NCBI GenBank assembly: GCA_002339345.1
Contig: DDKM01000060.1
Location: forward strand, 10,609 to 74,608
Length of the DNA: 64,000 nt
Direction of reading: 5' to 3'
From: Firmicutes bacterium UBA2598
GTDB taxonomy: Bacteria; Bacillota; PH28-bin88
The notes under the pieces are model-generated. The model was not told the origin of the DNA. It saw nothing but the letters and a program-made list of their open reading frames with translations, and did no database searches. Positions 31,975 to 41,255 of this stretch are shown in pieces. Both the position numbers and the translations under genes were made by a program. The first letter of the stretch is position 1. Each line of letters begins with the position of its first letter.

Positions 31975-33198
31975 TCACTGCCGGCCGGCACCGCCGATCC
32001 TCTGCTCCAGTTGATGGAAAAAGACATCCAATTTACCCTTGACCTGATCCTCGGCAAAAAACCTGAGATCGGACATGTCCGCCTCGATGACGATGCCTGG
32101 CAGTCCAGTACGCCGGCTCACCACATTCCGCTTGTCATACAGTCCAAAGGAATTGGGCTTGCAACTACGGTTGGAAAAGAAAATAAACCCGTCCACCTTG
32201 TACTTGCGCATAAAATCGATTTTCATCTGCACCCGCTGTTCAAAGCCGCGGTTGATAAAGGCTTCGGTGTAGTTTTCCGCCAGGCTTTCCAACGTCCGGG
32301 ATGGGTCAAAGGACCACGCCCATGAATGGGTATACTGGGAAACCGCCACCAGGGCCCCCCGGCTGGCAAAATAATCCGCAAACCAGCGCAGTTTTGGCCA
32401 TACGGGAATATGGTCCCAGTAGATTTTGAAGCGCTCCCCCGAAATGGCCGGAATTCCTTTGGCCACCCTTTCCTCCAGTTCACCCTTCAAAGCCCGGTAG
32501 TACTCCACCGCCTCCCGGGTCCCGCGCAAGGTGACAATGGGCGCCATATGGTAACAGGCATCGAAAAACCCAAAGGGAGCAGGGGATAGGGCCGCCATGT
32601 CCAGGATGCTGTTCCACAGCCTGCAGGCTTCTCCTGAAAGGGCCATCACCTCTGCCAGCCGGTCCAGGTCAAAGGTCTGCCCTGTGCGGATTTCCAGGAA
32701 ATCAATCAGTTCTTTCAACTGTTCGATAAAATACAGCCGGCCCAGGGTGGTGGGAGTGGACTGGATCATGGGAGAATCCAGGAGAAAAAAAGGGACTTGA
32801 TAGAACCGGCCTGCCGCCTCAAACCATTTTGGCAGGCTCCCGCACTGGGTATTGCAGCAAAAAACCATATCAGGTTTTTCAATGGCCCCCACGGGATGTT
32901 CAGAAGCATAGGCATCCCCCAGGCCGCATCGGGCATAACCGCAAAGGTCGAAGGAATACCCCTGGGCCTCCGCTGCCCTGGACAGCTGGTCAGTCACCTT
33001 CCTGGCAGCCGCCATGGCGCCGAAGTTTTCGGGATAGTAGGGGAAAAGACCGGCGGCATAAACCACCTCCACCGGAAACACCGCAGTCACCCAGACCACG
33101 GGAACACCCCTTTGTCTGGCCTCATTTCCCCTGGCATAATAATCCGCCATCATCTTTTTGAGCAGGTCGGCTGTGACAAACGGTGGTCGCCCCGTCAT
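31975..33198 (-). CDS. 2-hydroxyacyl-CoA dehydratase/benzoyl-CoA reductase-like subunit B
   Basis: Protein of 407 residues of the same superfamily as BzdO. Likely cluster cysteines: FDLCGYARCGLGDAY, VFCCNTQCGSLPKW and SNRSCKPNSFGLYD. It pairs with the overlapping upstream gene product (4-base ATGA overlap), giving the two-subunit core of either a 2-hydroxyacyl-CoA dehydratase or an aromatic ring reductase. Such cores need an ATP-dependent activator; none is encoded in this operon, so it may borrow BzdPQ or an activator elsewhere. Substrate unknown. Confidence 0.8.
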   Translation of the reverse strand: MTGRPPFVTADLLKKMMADYYARGNEARQRGVPVVWVTAVFPVEVVYAAGLFPYYPENFGAMAAARKVTDQLSRAAEAQGYSFDLCGYARCGLGDAYASEHPVGAIEKPDMVFCCNTQCGSLPKWFEAAGRFYQVPFFLLDSPMIQSTPTTLGRLYFIEQLKELIDFLEIRTGQTFDLDRLAEVMALSGEACRLWNSILDMAALSPAPFGFFDACYHMAPIVTLRGTREAVEYYRALKGELEERVAKGIPAISGERFKIYWDHIPVWPKLRWFADYFASRGALVAVSQYTHSWAWSFDPSRTLESLAENYTEAFINRGFEQRVQMKIDFMRKYKVDGFIFFSNRSCKPNSFGLYDKRNVVSRRTGLPGIVIEADMSDLRFFAEDQVKGKLDVFFHQLEQRIGGAGRQ

Positions 33199-34358
33199 TC
33201 CGTTCCCCTCCCCCGCAACATTTCCAGAAAAGCTTCAATCCGTGTTTCCAGCTGGCCCAGGGAGAGATTTCCCACATCGGTTTCCACACGCAACGACGGA
33301 AAACCAGCAGATTCAACCGCTGCCCGCATGTCGGGGTAATCAAAGTTCTCGGGCTCGCAGTATTTTAGGTGCAGGAAAAGCACTCCGTGGGCCCGGTTCT
33401 TCCCGGCCAGTTCCGCCAGGAAACTCCTCCGGTCATAACGGGCCGTCGGAAAACACGCGAAGGGAATCCGGTTGATCTGGCGAAGGGCCAGGGCTTCCAT
33501 GGGATCGCCGGTTTCCGCTGCATCACCTGCCAGGTAACGCTGGCCGGTGGTAAAATCATCGGCCATCACCACCGCCCCATGTTTATCCAGAATATTCATA
33601 ATTTCTGGCGGATCCCAAACCTTGCCTGAAAGAACCAGGCGCAGGCACCCCTCCTCCACCTCCTCGCCACCGGCCATGTGGTCCAGCGTTTCCAAAAGCT
33701 GCATGAGCAGCTGGTTGTGCTCCTCCCTGGGTATGACCATGGCGGATTTGATGATGTTGTAAATCACCCTGTTGCCAATGACGCCTGGATGAGATACATG
33801 CCATTGCCACAATCGCCGCAAAAGAACCCGGTTTTGGTTAAACAGTGCTATGCTTTCCTGCAATTTCCGCGCAGTAATCTCACGGCCGGTGCACTGTTCC
33901 AGCCTGGCCTTTAACCGGCCCAGCTCGCCGGTCAAATAGGTCCTAGCACTGGGCCGGTCCACCTGCCTGGGCAACAGGTAATTCTCCATCCAGGGCAAGG
34001 GCCTGACATGTTTCCAAATACCTCCCAGATTCCTGGTGGTGTCACAGATGTGGGGAATAATCAGGCCATCCAGAAATGCCAGTTTCCCCTGTAAGGCCAA
34101 CCCCAAACTACCGCGAACCAGTGAACAGGCCCAGGTTTGCAGGTGGGCATCGGCCCAGCTATAACCGCCACTATGACCAATAATGCCGAAGGGGATGGCC
34201 CCAGATGCATGGATTAATTCTTCCGGGACATCCGCCGGTAACCAACCGATCACCTTGACCCTGTTTTCTGTTTTGTACTGCTGGATAAACTCCAGGGGAT
34301 CCTCCAGCACCTTGTCAAATCGGTGCAGAACCTCTCCCAGATACTGATTAACTGCCAT
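33195..34358 (-). CDS. 2-hydroxyacyl-CoA dehydratase/benzoyl-CoA reductase-like subunit C
   Basis: About 387 residues, partner of the downstream subunit. The family signature KVIGWLPADVPEELIHASGA is clear, followed by LQTWACSLVRGSLGLAL, IIPHICDTTRN and LHLKYCEPENFDYP, which place cysteines as in BcrC/HgdB proteins. Start ATG 34358 is six bases after GTGGAGG; ATG 34364 overlaps the site. It follows the acyl-CoA ligase gene by 14 bases, so the activated substrate of that ligase is a good candidate for this enzyme. Confidence 0.8.
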   Translation of the reverse strand: MAVNQYLGEVLHRFDKVLEDPLEFIQQYKTENRVKVIGWLPADVPEELIHASGAIPFGIIGHSGGYSWADAHLQTWACSLVRGSLGLALQGKLAFLDGLIIPHICDTTRNLGGIWKHVRPLPWMENYLLPRQVDRPSARTYLTGELGRLKARLEQCTGREITARKLQESIALFNQNRVLLRRLWQWHVSHPGVIGNRVIYNIIKSAMVIPREEHNQLLMQLLETLDHMAGGEEVEEGCLRLVLSGKVWDPPEIMNILDKHGAVVMADDFTTGQRYLAGDAAETGDPMEALALRQINRIPFACFPTARYDRRSFLAELAGKNRAHGVLFLHLKYCEPENFDYPDMRAAVESAGFPSLRVETDVGNLSLGQLETRIEAFLEMLRGRGTE

Positions 34359-34372
34359 AACCATCCTCCACC

Positions 34373-35929
34373 CTATACCATTCGCTGGCGTCCCTCCCAG
34401 TACTTTTGCCTGAGGACGGTCCGCAGGATCTTGCCACTTGGGTTTTTGGGCAATTCCGGCAGGAACTCCACCGATCGCGGTTTTTTATAACTGGCGATGT
34501 GCTGTTTGCAGTATTCGATTAACTCCTCCTCTGTGGCGGAGGTTTCTGCCCGCAATGTAACAAAGGCCTTTATGACCTCCCCCCAGTTGTCATCCGGCAC
34601 ACCGATCACCGCCGCCTCCAGTACCGCAGGATGGGAGTACAATACCTCTTCAACCTCCCGCGGGTAGATGTTTTCGCCGCCACTGATGATCAGGTCGTTT
34701 TTCCTGTCCACGATGTAAATATAACCCTCATCATCCACCGTCGCCATGTCTCCGGTGTAGAGCCACCCGTCCCGCAAGGTTTCCGCTGTTTTGGCCGGCT
34801 GGTTCCAGTAGCCCAGCATCAACCTGTTGCTGCGAATAATGATCTCGCCAATTTCCCCGGGCTGCACATCCTGACCCTGGGTGTCCACCACCCTGACCTC
34901 CGCCCCCGGCGACGGTTTCCCACAGGAATTAAGGCGCCTGGTCTCCTTCTCGGTACCCTGGAGAACATGGTCCTCCTTACTCAAATAAGTGGCCAGGGGA
35001 CCGCTTTCCGCCAGGCCATACCCCTGACACAGGATTGGACCGAAGGACTGCATGGCCCGCTTCACCAAATCCAGCGGCATGGGCGAACCGGCATAAAACA
35101 GGGTCTTCAGGCTGGTGACATCATACTGGTCAAAATCCGGCAGGTTGAGCATAAAGGCAACCATGGCGGGCACGGCAAAAATGGCGGTCACCCGCTCCCG
35201 GGCAATTGTTTCCAGTATTTGCCTCGACTCAAATTCCCTGGCCACAACCACGGTACAGCCGCGGTACCAGTAGGATAGGGTCACTCCTTTGCCACCGGAA
35301 TGAAAAAGGGGCACCACCGCAAGGTAGATATCATTCACCCCCGACCGCAGTTCCAGCATCTGCGCCTTGGCGTTTTCCACCTGGCCCCGGTGGGTAAGGG
35401 TAATTCCCTTTGGCAGACCGGTGGTTCCACTGGAATAGATGATGTAGCAGATATCTTCACCCTTGATTTCTACCTGCGGTTCCGATGGCGATCCTTCTGT
35501 CAGAAGCGCCTCATAATCCTCCATGGTGGGCACGCCGCCCTCGATGCAGATAAATTGTTCAATACCGGGCAAATCCGGACGCAAACTTTCTATCATGGCA
35601 GCATACTCTCGAGACAGGAAAATGGCCCGTGCCCCGGAATCCTCAAGGAGGTGTTTGATCTCCCTGGCTGCCAACCGCCAGTTCAACGGCACCAGGATAA
35701 TCCCGGCCTTTTCCGCCAGCCCGTAGACTTCCCAGTACGGAATGCTGTTTTTACTAAGAATGGCCACCCGGTCCCCCTTGTGGATTCCCCGGCGGGACAT
35801 GGCACTGCACAGGCGGTTGGCCCGACTGTTCAATTCACTGAAGGTCACCCGCTGGTCACCGCAGATAAATCCAATCTTGTTTGGGTATAGACTGGCATTT
35901 CGCACCCATATCTGTCCGAGATTTTCCAT
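34373..35929 (-). CDS. AMP-dependent acyl-CoA ligase
   Basis: ANL-superfamily ligase of about 518 residues. The P-loop-like motif YSSGTTGLPKGITLTHRG, the GYGLAESGP motif, YTGDMA, and the C-terminal PKNPSGKILRT with its catalytic Lys are all present. It makes an acyl-CoA from acid, ATP and CoA. It is the first gene of the operon and so defines its entry substrate, perhaps an aromatic or alicyclic acid; sequence alone does not say which. ATG 35929 follows AGGGGTGAGGGG; GTG 35941 is an alternative. Confidence 0.87.
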   Translation of the reverse strand: MENLGQIWVRNASLYPNKIGFICGDQRVTFSELNSRANRLCSAMSRRGIHKGDRVAILSKNSIPYWEVYGLAEKAGIILVPLNWRLAAREIKHLLEDSGARAIFLSREYAAMIESLRPDLPGIEQFICIEGGVPTMEDYEALLTEGSPSEPQVEIKGEDICYIIYSSGTTGLPKGITLTHRGQVENAKAQMLELRSGVNDIYLAVVPLFHSGGKGVTLSYWYRGCTVVVAREFESRQILETIARERVTAIFAVPAMVAFMLNLPDFDQYDVTSLKTLFYAGSPMPLDLVKRAMQSFGPILCQGYGLAESGPLATYLSKEDHVLQGTEKETRRLNSCGKPSPGAEVRVVDTQGQDVQPGEIGEIIIRSNRLMLGYWNQPAKTAETLRDGWLYTGDMATVDDEGYIYIVDRKNDLIISGGENIYPREVEEVLYSHPAVLEAAVIGVPDDNWGEVIKAFVTLRAETSATEEELIEYCKQHIASYKKPRSVEFLPELPKNPSGKILRTVLRQKYWEGRQRMV

Positions 35930-36275
35930 CAAGCCCCTCACCCCTATTGCATCAAAAAATTGATAGCTGCCAGGGTTTCCTGCCTGTGACTACTCCTTCG
36001 ACACCCCCCTTTTTGGCAATGTATGAACAGTGGACGGGCTGGCCCCGGTAGGCCCTGTTTTTGTTTGATTATAGGTCGTGACCGGGCCAGTCGCATATCG
36101 CCAAAAAGGCTTTTTTGCTGGTATCCCCGGTGTGAAAACAGGGTTACTTCCTTTGGGTGAGCCGGACTGTTTTGGGGCGGGACAAGGCAAAGCCCATTGA
36201 TAAGAGATAGCCGCCGTGATAGTGTTAAATTGCACAAACCCTTGGCGGGGTTTGTGTTAATTGGTAGGTGAGAAT
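35930..36275. other. Divergent intergenic region
   Basis: About 346 bases without a convincing gene. It must hold the promoter of the minus-strand ligase operon; TATAAT occurs on the minus strand near 36070, but no matching -35 is seen. A weak plus-strand promoter, TTGATA-N17-TAGTGT (36197-36225), precedes the acetyltransferase gene. CACAAACCC (36233-36241) and GGGTTTGTG (36248-36256) form a perfect nine-base hairpin just ahead of its ribosome binding site. Confidence 0.4.
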
Positions 36276-36734
36276 GTGGTGGGGATTGTTCTCGCAAGTG
36301 ACACTGGCCGGGAGGAAGAACCGCCGAATTCAGGCGTAGAAATATCACCGCCGGTCGCCGGCAGCCCACAGATTGTGGACAGGCACCGAATCTTTCAGCA
36401 GTTTCTGACAAAGGAAGGGGTCTATTACCATTTGGAGTTCATGCTGGATCTGGAATTTAACTACCAAACTGGGATATGTACCATCCATCATTTAAACCTT
36501 CCCAGCCACCTTCGTAACATGGGGTTTGGCTCCCGCCTGATTGGGGAGACGGAAAAACTGGCGCGAAAGTTGAGCATGACCGCGGTCAAAGTCCCTTCGG
36601 AGCACCGGGCCACCTCCTTCTGGCTGAAAAACGGCTATGGCTTTACCTTCAGTCATGAAAAGGACTTCTACACCAAACACATGGGACGGGATAACCTTTA
36701 CCTCGCCTACGACCTCCAGAAAAAACCGGCTTGA
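36276..36734 (+). CDS. GNAT family N-acetyltransferase
   Basis: Protein of about 152 residues with a GNAT core: LPSHLRNMGFGSRLIGETEK is motif A for acetyl-CoA binding, followed by HRATSFWLKNGYGF. The N-terminal 40 residues are variable. The acceptor is unknown. The start is uncertain: GTG 36276 or 36279, both behind AGGTGAG (36266-36272). It stands alone between the ligase operon and the convergent IclR gene. Confidence 0.7.
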   Translation: MVGIVLASDTGREEEPPNSGVEISPPVAGSPQIVDRHRIFQQFLTKEGVYYHLEFMLDLEFNYQTGICTIHHLNLPSHLRNMGFGSRLIGETEKLARKLSMTAVKVPSEHRATSFWLKNGYGFTFSHEKDFYTKHMGRDNLYLAYDLQKKPA

Positions 36735-36752
36735 TTGCCCCTCCCAAAAAAT

Positions 36753-36782
36753 GACCCGGCCGCTCTGTGGCTGATCCGGGTC
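36753..36782 (+). terminator. Hairpin after the acetyltransferase gene
   Basis: GACCCGG (36753-36759) pairs with CCGGGTC (36776-36782). The loop can extend the stem, but there is no T run, so it is a weak terminator at best. Confidence 0.35.
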
Positions 36783-36831
36783 CAAGTTAAAAAACAATGG
36801 CATATAGAAGGAGGGTCGGACTGCCATTAAA

Positions 36832-36861
36832 GGGAGTGGTTTTAGGGGGCCGACCACTCCC
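36832..36861 (-). terminator. Hairpin at the end of the IclR gene
   Basis: GGGAGTGGT (36832-36840) and ACCACTCCC (36853-36861) pair perfectly. Read on the minus strand the stem runs into TTTAA. It overlaps the last codons of the regulator gene and probably ends the molybdenum hydroxylase operon. Confidence 0.5.
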
Positions 36862-37636
36862 CGATACCGCCCACGGCCTGTAGTGCCGCAACAGCCGCCT
36901 GCCGCATTTTTTCCGCGGTAAAGGAATGGCTGAGGCCGACCATCCATACGGCCGCCACAGGCCATCCAGGGACATGGGGGATGGCCACACAAATTGCATT
37001 GACCCCGCTGATATACTCCTCAAAATCGGTAGCAAACCCATCTTTGCGCACCGTGTGAATCTCTGCCAGATATCTTGCAGGATCGGTGATGGAATTACTG
37101 GTAAATAATGGCAACCTTTTTTCCGCCAAAATACTCGCAAGCTGTTCATCGGGCAGTGCCGCCAGGAATACCTTGCCTGCCGCCCCTGCAAAAAGGGGGA
37201 TCACCATCCCCACCGGGGCGGTTATTTTTAGTTCAGCGGGGCTGTCAACCTTGTCGATGATGGTGATTTTCTGTTCATCAAAGGTGCCTAAAAACACCGT
37301 CTCCCCGAAACTATGGGCAAGGGAGGTCATCACCGGCCTGAGCACCGCCCGGAGATCCCTCTCGACCATGGCATAGCTGTTAAGCCGCAGCAGTGCCGGA
37401 CCCAGCCGGAACTTTTTAGTACGGGAATCTTGTACAAGCACCCTTAGATCCATGAGCGCCTGGGTGATACCATACACTGTACTTTTGGGATAACCCAGGT
37501 CACGTGCCAGGTCGCTGATCCCCACCTCCCCCTGGGCCCGGGCAATCTCCTCCACGATGGCAAAGGTTTTATAAACCAGTGGGGCATTGTAACCGCTGCT
37601 CTGCCTGCCGATTGCTTCATCGATGATCTTTTTCAT
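36842..37636 (-). CDS. IclR family transcriptional regulator
   Basis: Regulator of 264 residues. The N-terminal winged helix (about 18-80) has VGISDLARDLGYPKSTVYGI; the C-terminal effector domain has LLRLNSYAMVERDLRAVLRP, GMVIPLFAGAAGKVFLAA and SGVNAICVAIPH. IclR proteins often sense aromatic or small acids and control adjacent catabolic genes. It is the last gene of the hydroxylase-transporter operon and overlaps the transporter gene by four bases (ATGA), which suggests autoregulation together with its target genes. Confidence 0.88.
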   Translation of the reverse strand: MKKIIDEAIGRQSSGYNAPLVYKTFAIVEEIARAQGEVGISDLARDLGYPKSTVYGITQALMDLRVLVQDSRTKKFRLGPALLRLNSYAMVERDLRAVLRPVMTSLAHSFGETVFLGTFDEQKITIIDKVDSPAELKITAPVGMVIPLFAGAAGKVFLAALPDEQLASILAEKRLPLFTSNSITDPARYLAEIHTVRKDGFATDFEEYISGVNAICVAIPHVPGWPVAAVWMVGLSHSFTAEKMRQAAVAALQAVGGIGEWSAP

Positions 37637-38895
37637 AGGTTATGGGACCCTCCCGCTGGCATCCGCTTCTCCTGGCGCGTCCAAAGGGCCAGCACGCCGC
37701 CCAGGCAGGCCAGAAGGGCGGAGAGGTAAAAAGCCCCACTGAAGGAAAGGGTCAGTTGCTTGATATAACCAGCGCTGATGGGACCCAGGACCTGCCCGAA
37801 CCCGAAAAAGAATGTCACAAGGCCCAGGGCTGCCGGAGCGTTTTTGGGCCCCACCAAATCTCCACAGAAGGACGCCACAATACCGGGAATGCTCCAGGCG
37901 GTCAAACCGAAAAGGATGGCAGAAACCCATATAAGGGCTGTGCCGCCAGCAGAAACCAGTATTAGATAACTGGCCGCCTGCAGGGTGAAAACCACCAGCA
38001 GAGCCCTTTGCCGGCCTGCAAGATCGGACAGGCTGCCCCAGATAATGGCACTACCAATGGATAACAACCCGACGGCACTCCAGATCTGGCCTGCTGAAAC
38101 CTGGGTAAACCCCTTCTCCCCGACCAGGTAATTGACGAAGAACATGGCGTAAATGATATATGACATGCCAAAACAAAAATAAGTAAATGCCAGCAGACGG
38201 ACACCCTGTAAGGTAAAAATCGCCCGGACGCCCATGAGGCGGCTGTCCCGGGCATCCTCCTGCCGTGCTGTTTGGGCTCCGTCTCCACCCAGTACCGCCA
38301 ACCCCTTCTCCCGGGGGTGATTCTTGATCAGCAGCATGGCCAGTGCACCAATAACTGCAACAATCCCGGCCAGGATCAACCAGTTATATCGCCAGCCCTC
38401 ATCAGGATAAGCCTGATTGACCGCCGGCACAATCCAACCAGTGACGGCCATGGCTAGTCCCGAACCACCTACCAGAAAGCCGTTGGCCATTCCCCGCCGC
38501 TGGGGCGCAAACCAACTGGAGGAAAGGCCCATGATGGAAATGTTGCCACCTGCGCCGCCGACACCAGTCAGGAATCTAAACAGCACCAGGGAAGCCACCC
38601 CCCCGGCCAGGGCAGTGGCAGCCATGGACAGGGCGGTCCAGAATAAAGCCACGGTAATGACGATCTTGGGACCGTAACGGGATGCCAGCATCCCAGCCAT
38701 CAAAGCCGCCAGGAAATAGCCGAACATGTTGGCAGAAGCAATAATCCCCGTTTCATCGTGGGTGAGCCCCAGGCTGGTCTGCATGGAGGGTAAAATCATG
38801 CCATAGCTGAATCGGCCAAAACCCAGCGACCCGGCCACCACCAGGATACCCACCACCAGCATGATCCATCCGTAATGGATCCTGTTCGCCTTCAT
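37633..38895 (-). CDS. MFS transporter
   Basis: Inner-membrane transporter of 420 residues with twelve predicted helices. It has the usual central pattern with LIKNHPREKG and a large cytosolic loop after helix six. It opens KANRIHYGWIMLVVGILVVA, as in many organic-anion MFS members (YbfB- or oxalate/formate-antiporter-like). Because it lies between the hydroxylase and IclR genes with four-base overlaps on each side, uptake of the hydroxylase substrate, such as a hydroxylated aromatic acid, is likely. Confidence 0.85.
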   Translation of the reverse strand: MKANRIHYGWIMLVVGILVVAGSLGFGRFSYGMILPSMQTSLGLTHDETGIIASANMFGYFLAALMAGMLASRYGPKIVITVALFWTALSMAATALAGGVASLVLFRFLTGVGGAGGNISIMGLSSSWFAPQRRGMANGFLVGGSGLAMAVTGWIVPAVNQAYPDEGWRYNWLILAGIVAVIGALAMLLIKNHPREKGLAVLGGDGAQTARQEDARDSRLMGVRAIFTLQGVRLLAFTYFCFGMSYIIYAMFFVNYLVGEKGFTQVSAGQIWSAVGLLSIGSAIIWGSLSDLAGRQRALLVVFTLQAASYLILVSAGGTALIWVSAILFGLTAWSIPGIVASFCGDLVGPKNAPAALGLVTFFFGFGQVLGPISAGYIKQLTLSFSGAFYLSALLACLGGVLALWTRQEKRMPAGGSHNL

Positions 38896-41255
38896 CTACC
38901 ATCCCCCCTGGCGGCTTCGTCAGGTGTAGCAGGGACCGCCTCCGCCATCTGGCGGTTTTGGCTGAAGTCGGCGTTCCTCTTTTCCCGCAGGGCGCGCCAG
39001 ACCTTTTCATAAGTAAGGGGAAGGCTGTATACCCGGATACCCATGGCATCATAGATGGCATTGGCGTAGCAGCCCATGGTGGGAATGGTGGCCCCCTCCC
39101 CCACCTCCTTGACACCCCATGGGCCGGCGGGTTCAAAGCTGTCCACCAGCGCAGAGGTAATCTTCGGCATGTCCAAGGCGGTGGGCAGACGGTATTCCGC
39201 CAGGTTGGGATTCAAAATCCGTCCGCTGGCATCGAAAAGCACTTCCTCCCACACGGACTCACCCATACCCATGTACAGTGCCCCGTGGACCTGGCCGTGT
39301 AACAGGGCCGGATTGATGACGGTACCGCAATCATGAACATCCCATACTTCCTTCACCTGGATTTCACCGGTTTCCTCGTCAACTTCAACTTCACTGATCT
39401 GGGCGGCAAAGCTGTAGGCCGGCGAGGTGCCCACCGCGGCCCCCCTGAAGGTACCACCAAGTGTCGGAGGTGTATAGGCCCCACGGCCGATCAAAGGACC
39501 CTTGCGCACAAAGAATTCCCTGGCCGCTTCCCCGAAGGTGATGTTGACCTCCGGCCTGCCTTTAACAAAGATGACACCTTCCCTGCAGTCCAGTTCCTCC
39601 GGCGCAACCTGCATCATCTCCCCTGCCATGGCCAGGAGCTGCTTTTTGACCTCTTCACCGGCCTGTTTGACAGCAGCACCGGACATCAGGGTTTGGCGGC
39701 TGGCATAGGCGCCAAAATCGTGGGGGGTGGTCTCGGTGTCCGCCGCCACTATCTTCATCCTTTCATAGACAAAACCCATTGCCTCGGCGGCCATCTGGCA
39801 AAGGACGGTATCGGAACCCTGGCCGATGTCGGTGGCCCCGGTATAAAGGGTGGCCGCCGATCCATCCTCGTGAACCTTAATTATGGCGGCGGCGTGGGGA
39901 AGGTTGGTACGGTAGATGGGGTATCCCGCACCGGATACAAAGCTGCCCACCGCTATGCCGATACCCCTGCCCCGGGGCAGTTTTCCCTTTTTGGCATCCC
40001 ACCCGGACAGCCGTCGGGCCTGTTGAATACATTCCTCCAGTTCACAAGAGTTAATTTTGAATTGATTGGGTGTAATGGTGTTGGGTTTCCTGGCATTTCG
40101 CAACCTCATTTCCAGGGGGTCGATACCCAGATCTTGAGCCACCATATCCAGATGACACTCAAAGGCATACCTGGGCTGAGGGGCACCGTGGCCGCGCTGG
40201 GCACCGCAAGCGGGAAGGTTTGTATATACCCGTATCATGTCAAATTTGTAGTTGGCAAAATCATAGGTCAGGGTGAGCATGGCTCCGGCATAATAGGCGG
40301 TGGCAATGCCCAGACTGGTGTAGGCACCACCATCCATGATGAAGTTGGCATGAACGCCCAGGATTTTTCCATCCCGGTCCACCCCGCTGGTGATCTCCAT
40401 GATTTGACGGTGGCGCCCGCGGTTATGGGCAAACATTTCGTGCCGGTCATAAAACATTTTCACAGGTCGTCCAGTAAGGCGGGACAGCACTGCCCCGGCG
40501 AATTCCAGGCCGGTTGGTTCCAATTTACCGCCAAAACCGCCACCAACGAATGTTTTCACCACCCGCACATCCCCCATGGGCAGCCCGAACTGGCGGGCAA
40601 TGTAGTACTGGAAATAGTGGGGGGACTGGGTGCTGGTATAAACGGTAAGTTTCCCCCCTTCCCACATGGAAATGGCTGAATGGGGCTCAATGGGGGACTG
40701 GTATGTCCGCTGTCCGACAAAACGGTCGGTACGGACGTGATAGGCTTGGGCGAAGGCTTTCTCCACATCTCCGAAATGCTGGTGAATCTCCGTATTGATA
40801 TTCCGGGGGTACTCGTCGTGAATCTGTGGAGCACCCTCTGCCATGGCTTCGATGGGATCAAAGACGGCAGGCAGCACTTCGTAGTCCACTTTGATGAGTT
40901 TCAACGCCTTGTAAACGGTCTCATCATCCACCGCCGCCACCGCCGCCACCTTGTCCCCTACAAAACGGACCTTGTCGATGCAAAAAATGTTTTCATCCCA
41001 GCGGGCCGGGCTAATGCCGTACTTCAAAGGGGGCACATCCTTATGGGTAATTACCGCTTTCACCCCAGGCAGCCTTTCCGCTTCGGTAGTGTCGATGTGC
41101 AAGATCCGGGCATGGGGATGGGGGCTTGTTAAAATCTTGCCCACCAGCATGTTGGGGAATTTCAAATCACCCGTGTACTTGGCCTGTCCTGTCACCTTAA
41201 CCCGCCCGTCAATTTTGGGTACACTTTTCCCGATGACCGCATAATTATCCCTCAT
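38892..41255 (-). CDS. Molybdenum hydroxylase large subunit (4-hydroxybenzoyl-CoA reductase-like)
   Basis: Xanthine-dehydrogenase-family subunit of 787 residues that binds the molybdenum cofactor. Visible motifs: GGGFGGKLEPTGLEFAGAVL, PACGAQRGHGAPQPRYAFE, TGATDIGQGSDTVLCQMAAE and WGVKEVGEGATIPTMG with the conserved active Glu. It probably removes the 4-hydroxy group of 4-hydroxybenzoyl-CoA or hydroxylates another aromatic; the family alone does not decide. Start ATG 41255 follows GGAGGGG; it overlaps the iron-sulfur subunit gene by eleven bases. Confidence 0.85.
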   Translation of the reverse strand: MRDNYAVIGKSVPKIDGRVKVTGQAKYTGDLKFPNMLVGKILTSPHPHARILHIDTTEAERLPGVKAVITHKDVPPLKYGISPARWDENIFCIDKVRFVGDKVAAVAAVDDETVYKALKLIKVDYEVLPAVFDPIEAMAEGAPQIHDEYPRNINTEIHQHFGDVEKAFAQAYHVRTDRFVGQRTYQSPIEPHSAISMWEGGKLTVYTSTQSPHYFQYYIARQFGLPMGDVRVVKTFVGGGFGGKLEPTGLEFAGAVLSRLTGRPVKMFYDRHEMFAHNRGRHRQIMEITSGVDRDGKILGVHANFIMDGGAYTSLGIATAYYAGAMLTLTYDFANYKFDMIRVYTNLPACGAQRGHGAPQPRYAFECHLDMVAQDLGIDPLEMRLRNARKPNTITPNQFKINSCELEECIQQARRLSGWDAKKGKLPRGRGIGIAVGSFVSGAGYPIYRTNLPHAAAIIKVHEDGSAATLYTGATDIGQGSDTVLCQMAAEAMGFVYERMKIVAADTETTPHDFGAYASRQTLMSGAAVKQAGEEVKKQLLAMAGEMMQVAPEELDCREGVIFVKGRPEVNITFGEAAREFFVRKGPLIGRGAYTPPTLGGTFRGAAVGTSPAYSFAAQISEVEVDEETGEIQVKEVWDVHDCGTVINPALLHGQVHGALYMGMGESVWEEVLFDASGRILNPNLAEYRLPTALDMPKITSALVDSFEPAGPWGVKEVGEGATIPTMGCYANAIYDAMGIRVYSLPLTYEKVWRALREKRNADFSQNRQMAEAVPATPDEAARGDGR

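Noticed and set aside
35944..36411. 155-codon minus-strand frame upstream of the acyl-CoA ligase
   Set aside because: It overlaps the acetyltransferase gene, lacks a ribosome binding site and has a chance-like composition.
39333..40679. 448-codon plus-strand frame opposite the molybdenum hydroxylase large subunit
   Set aside because: Shadow of a well-supported gene; no domain recognised and no start signal.
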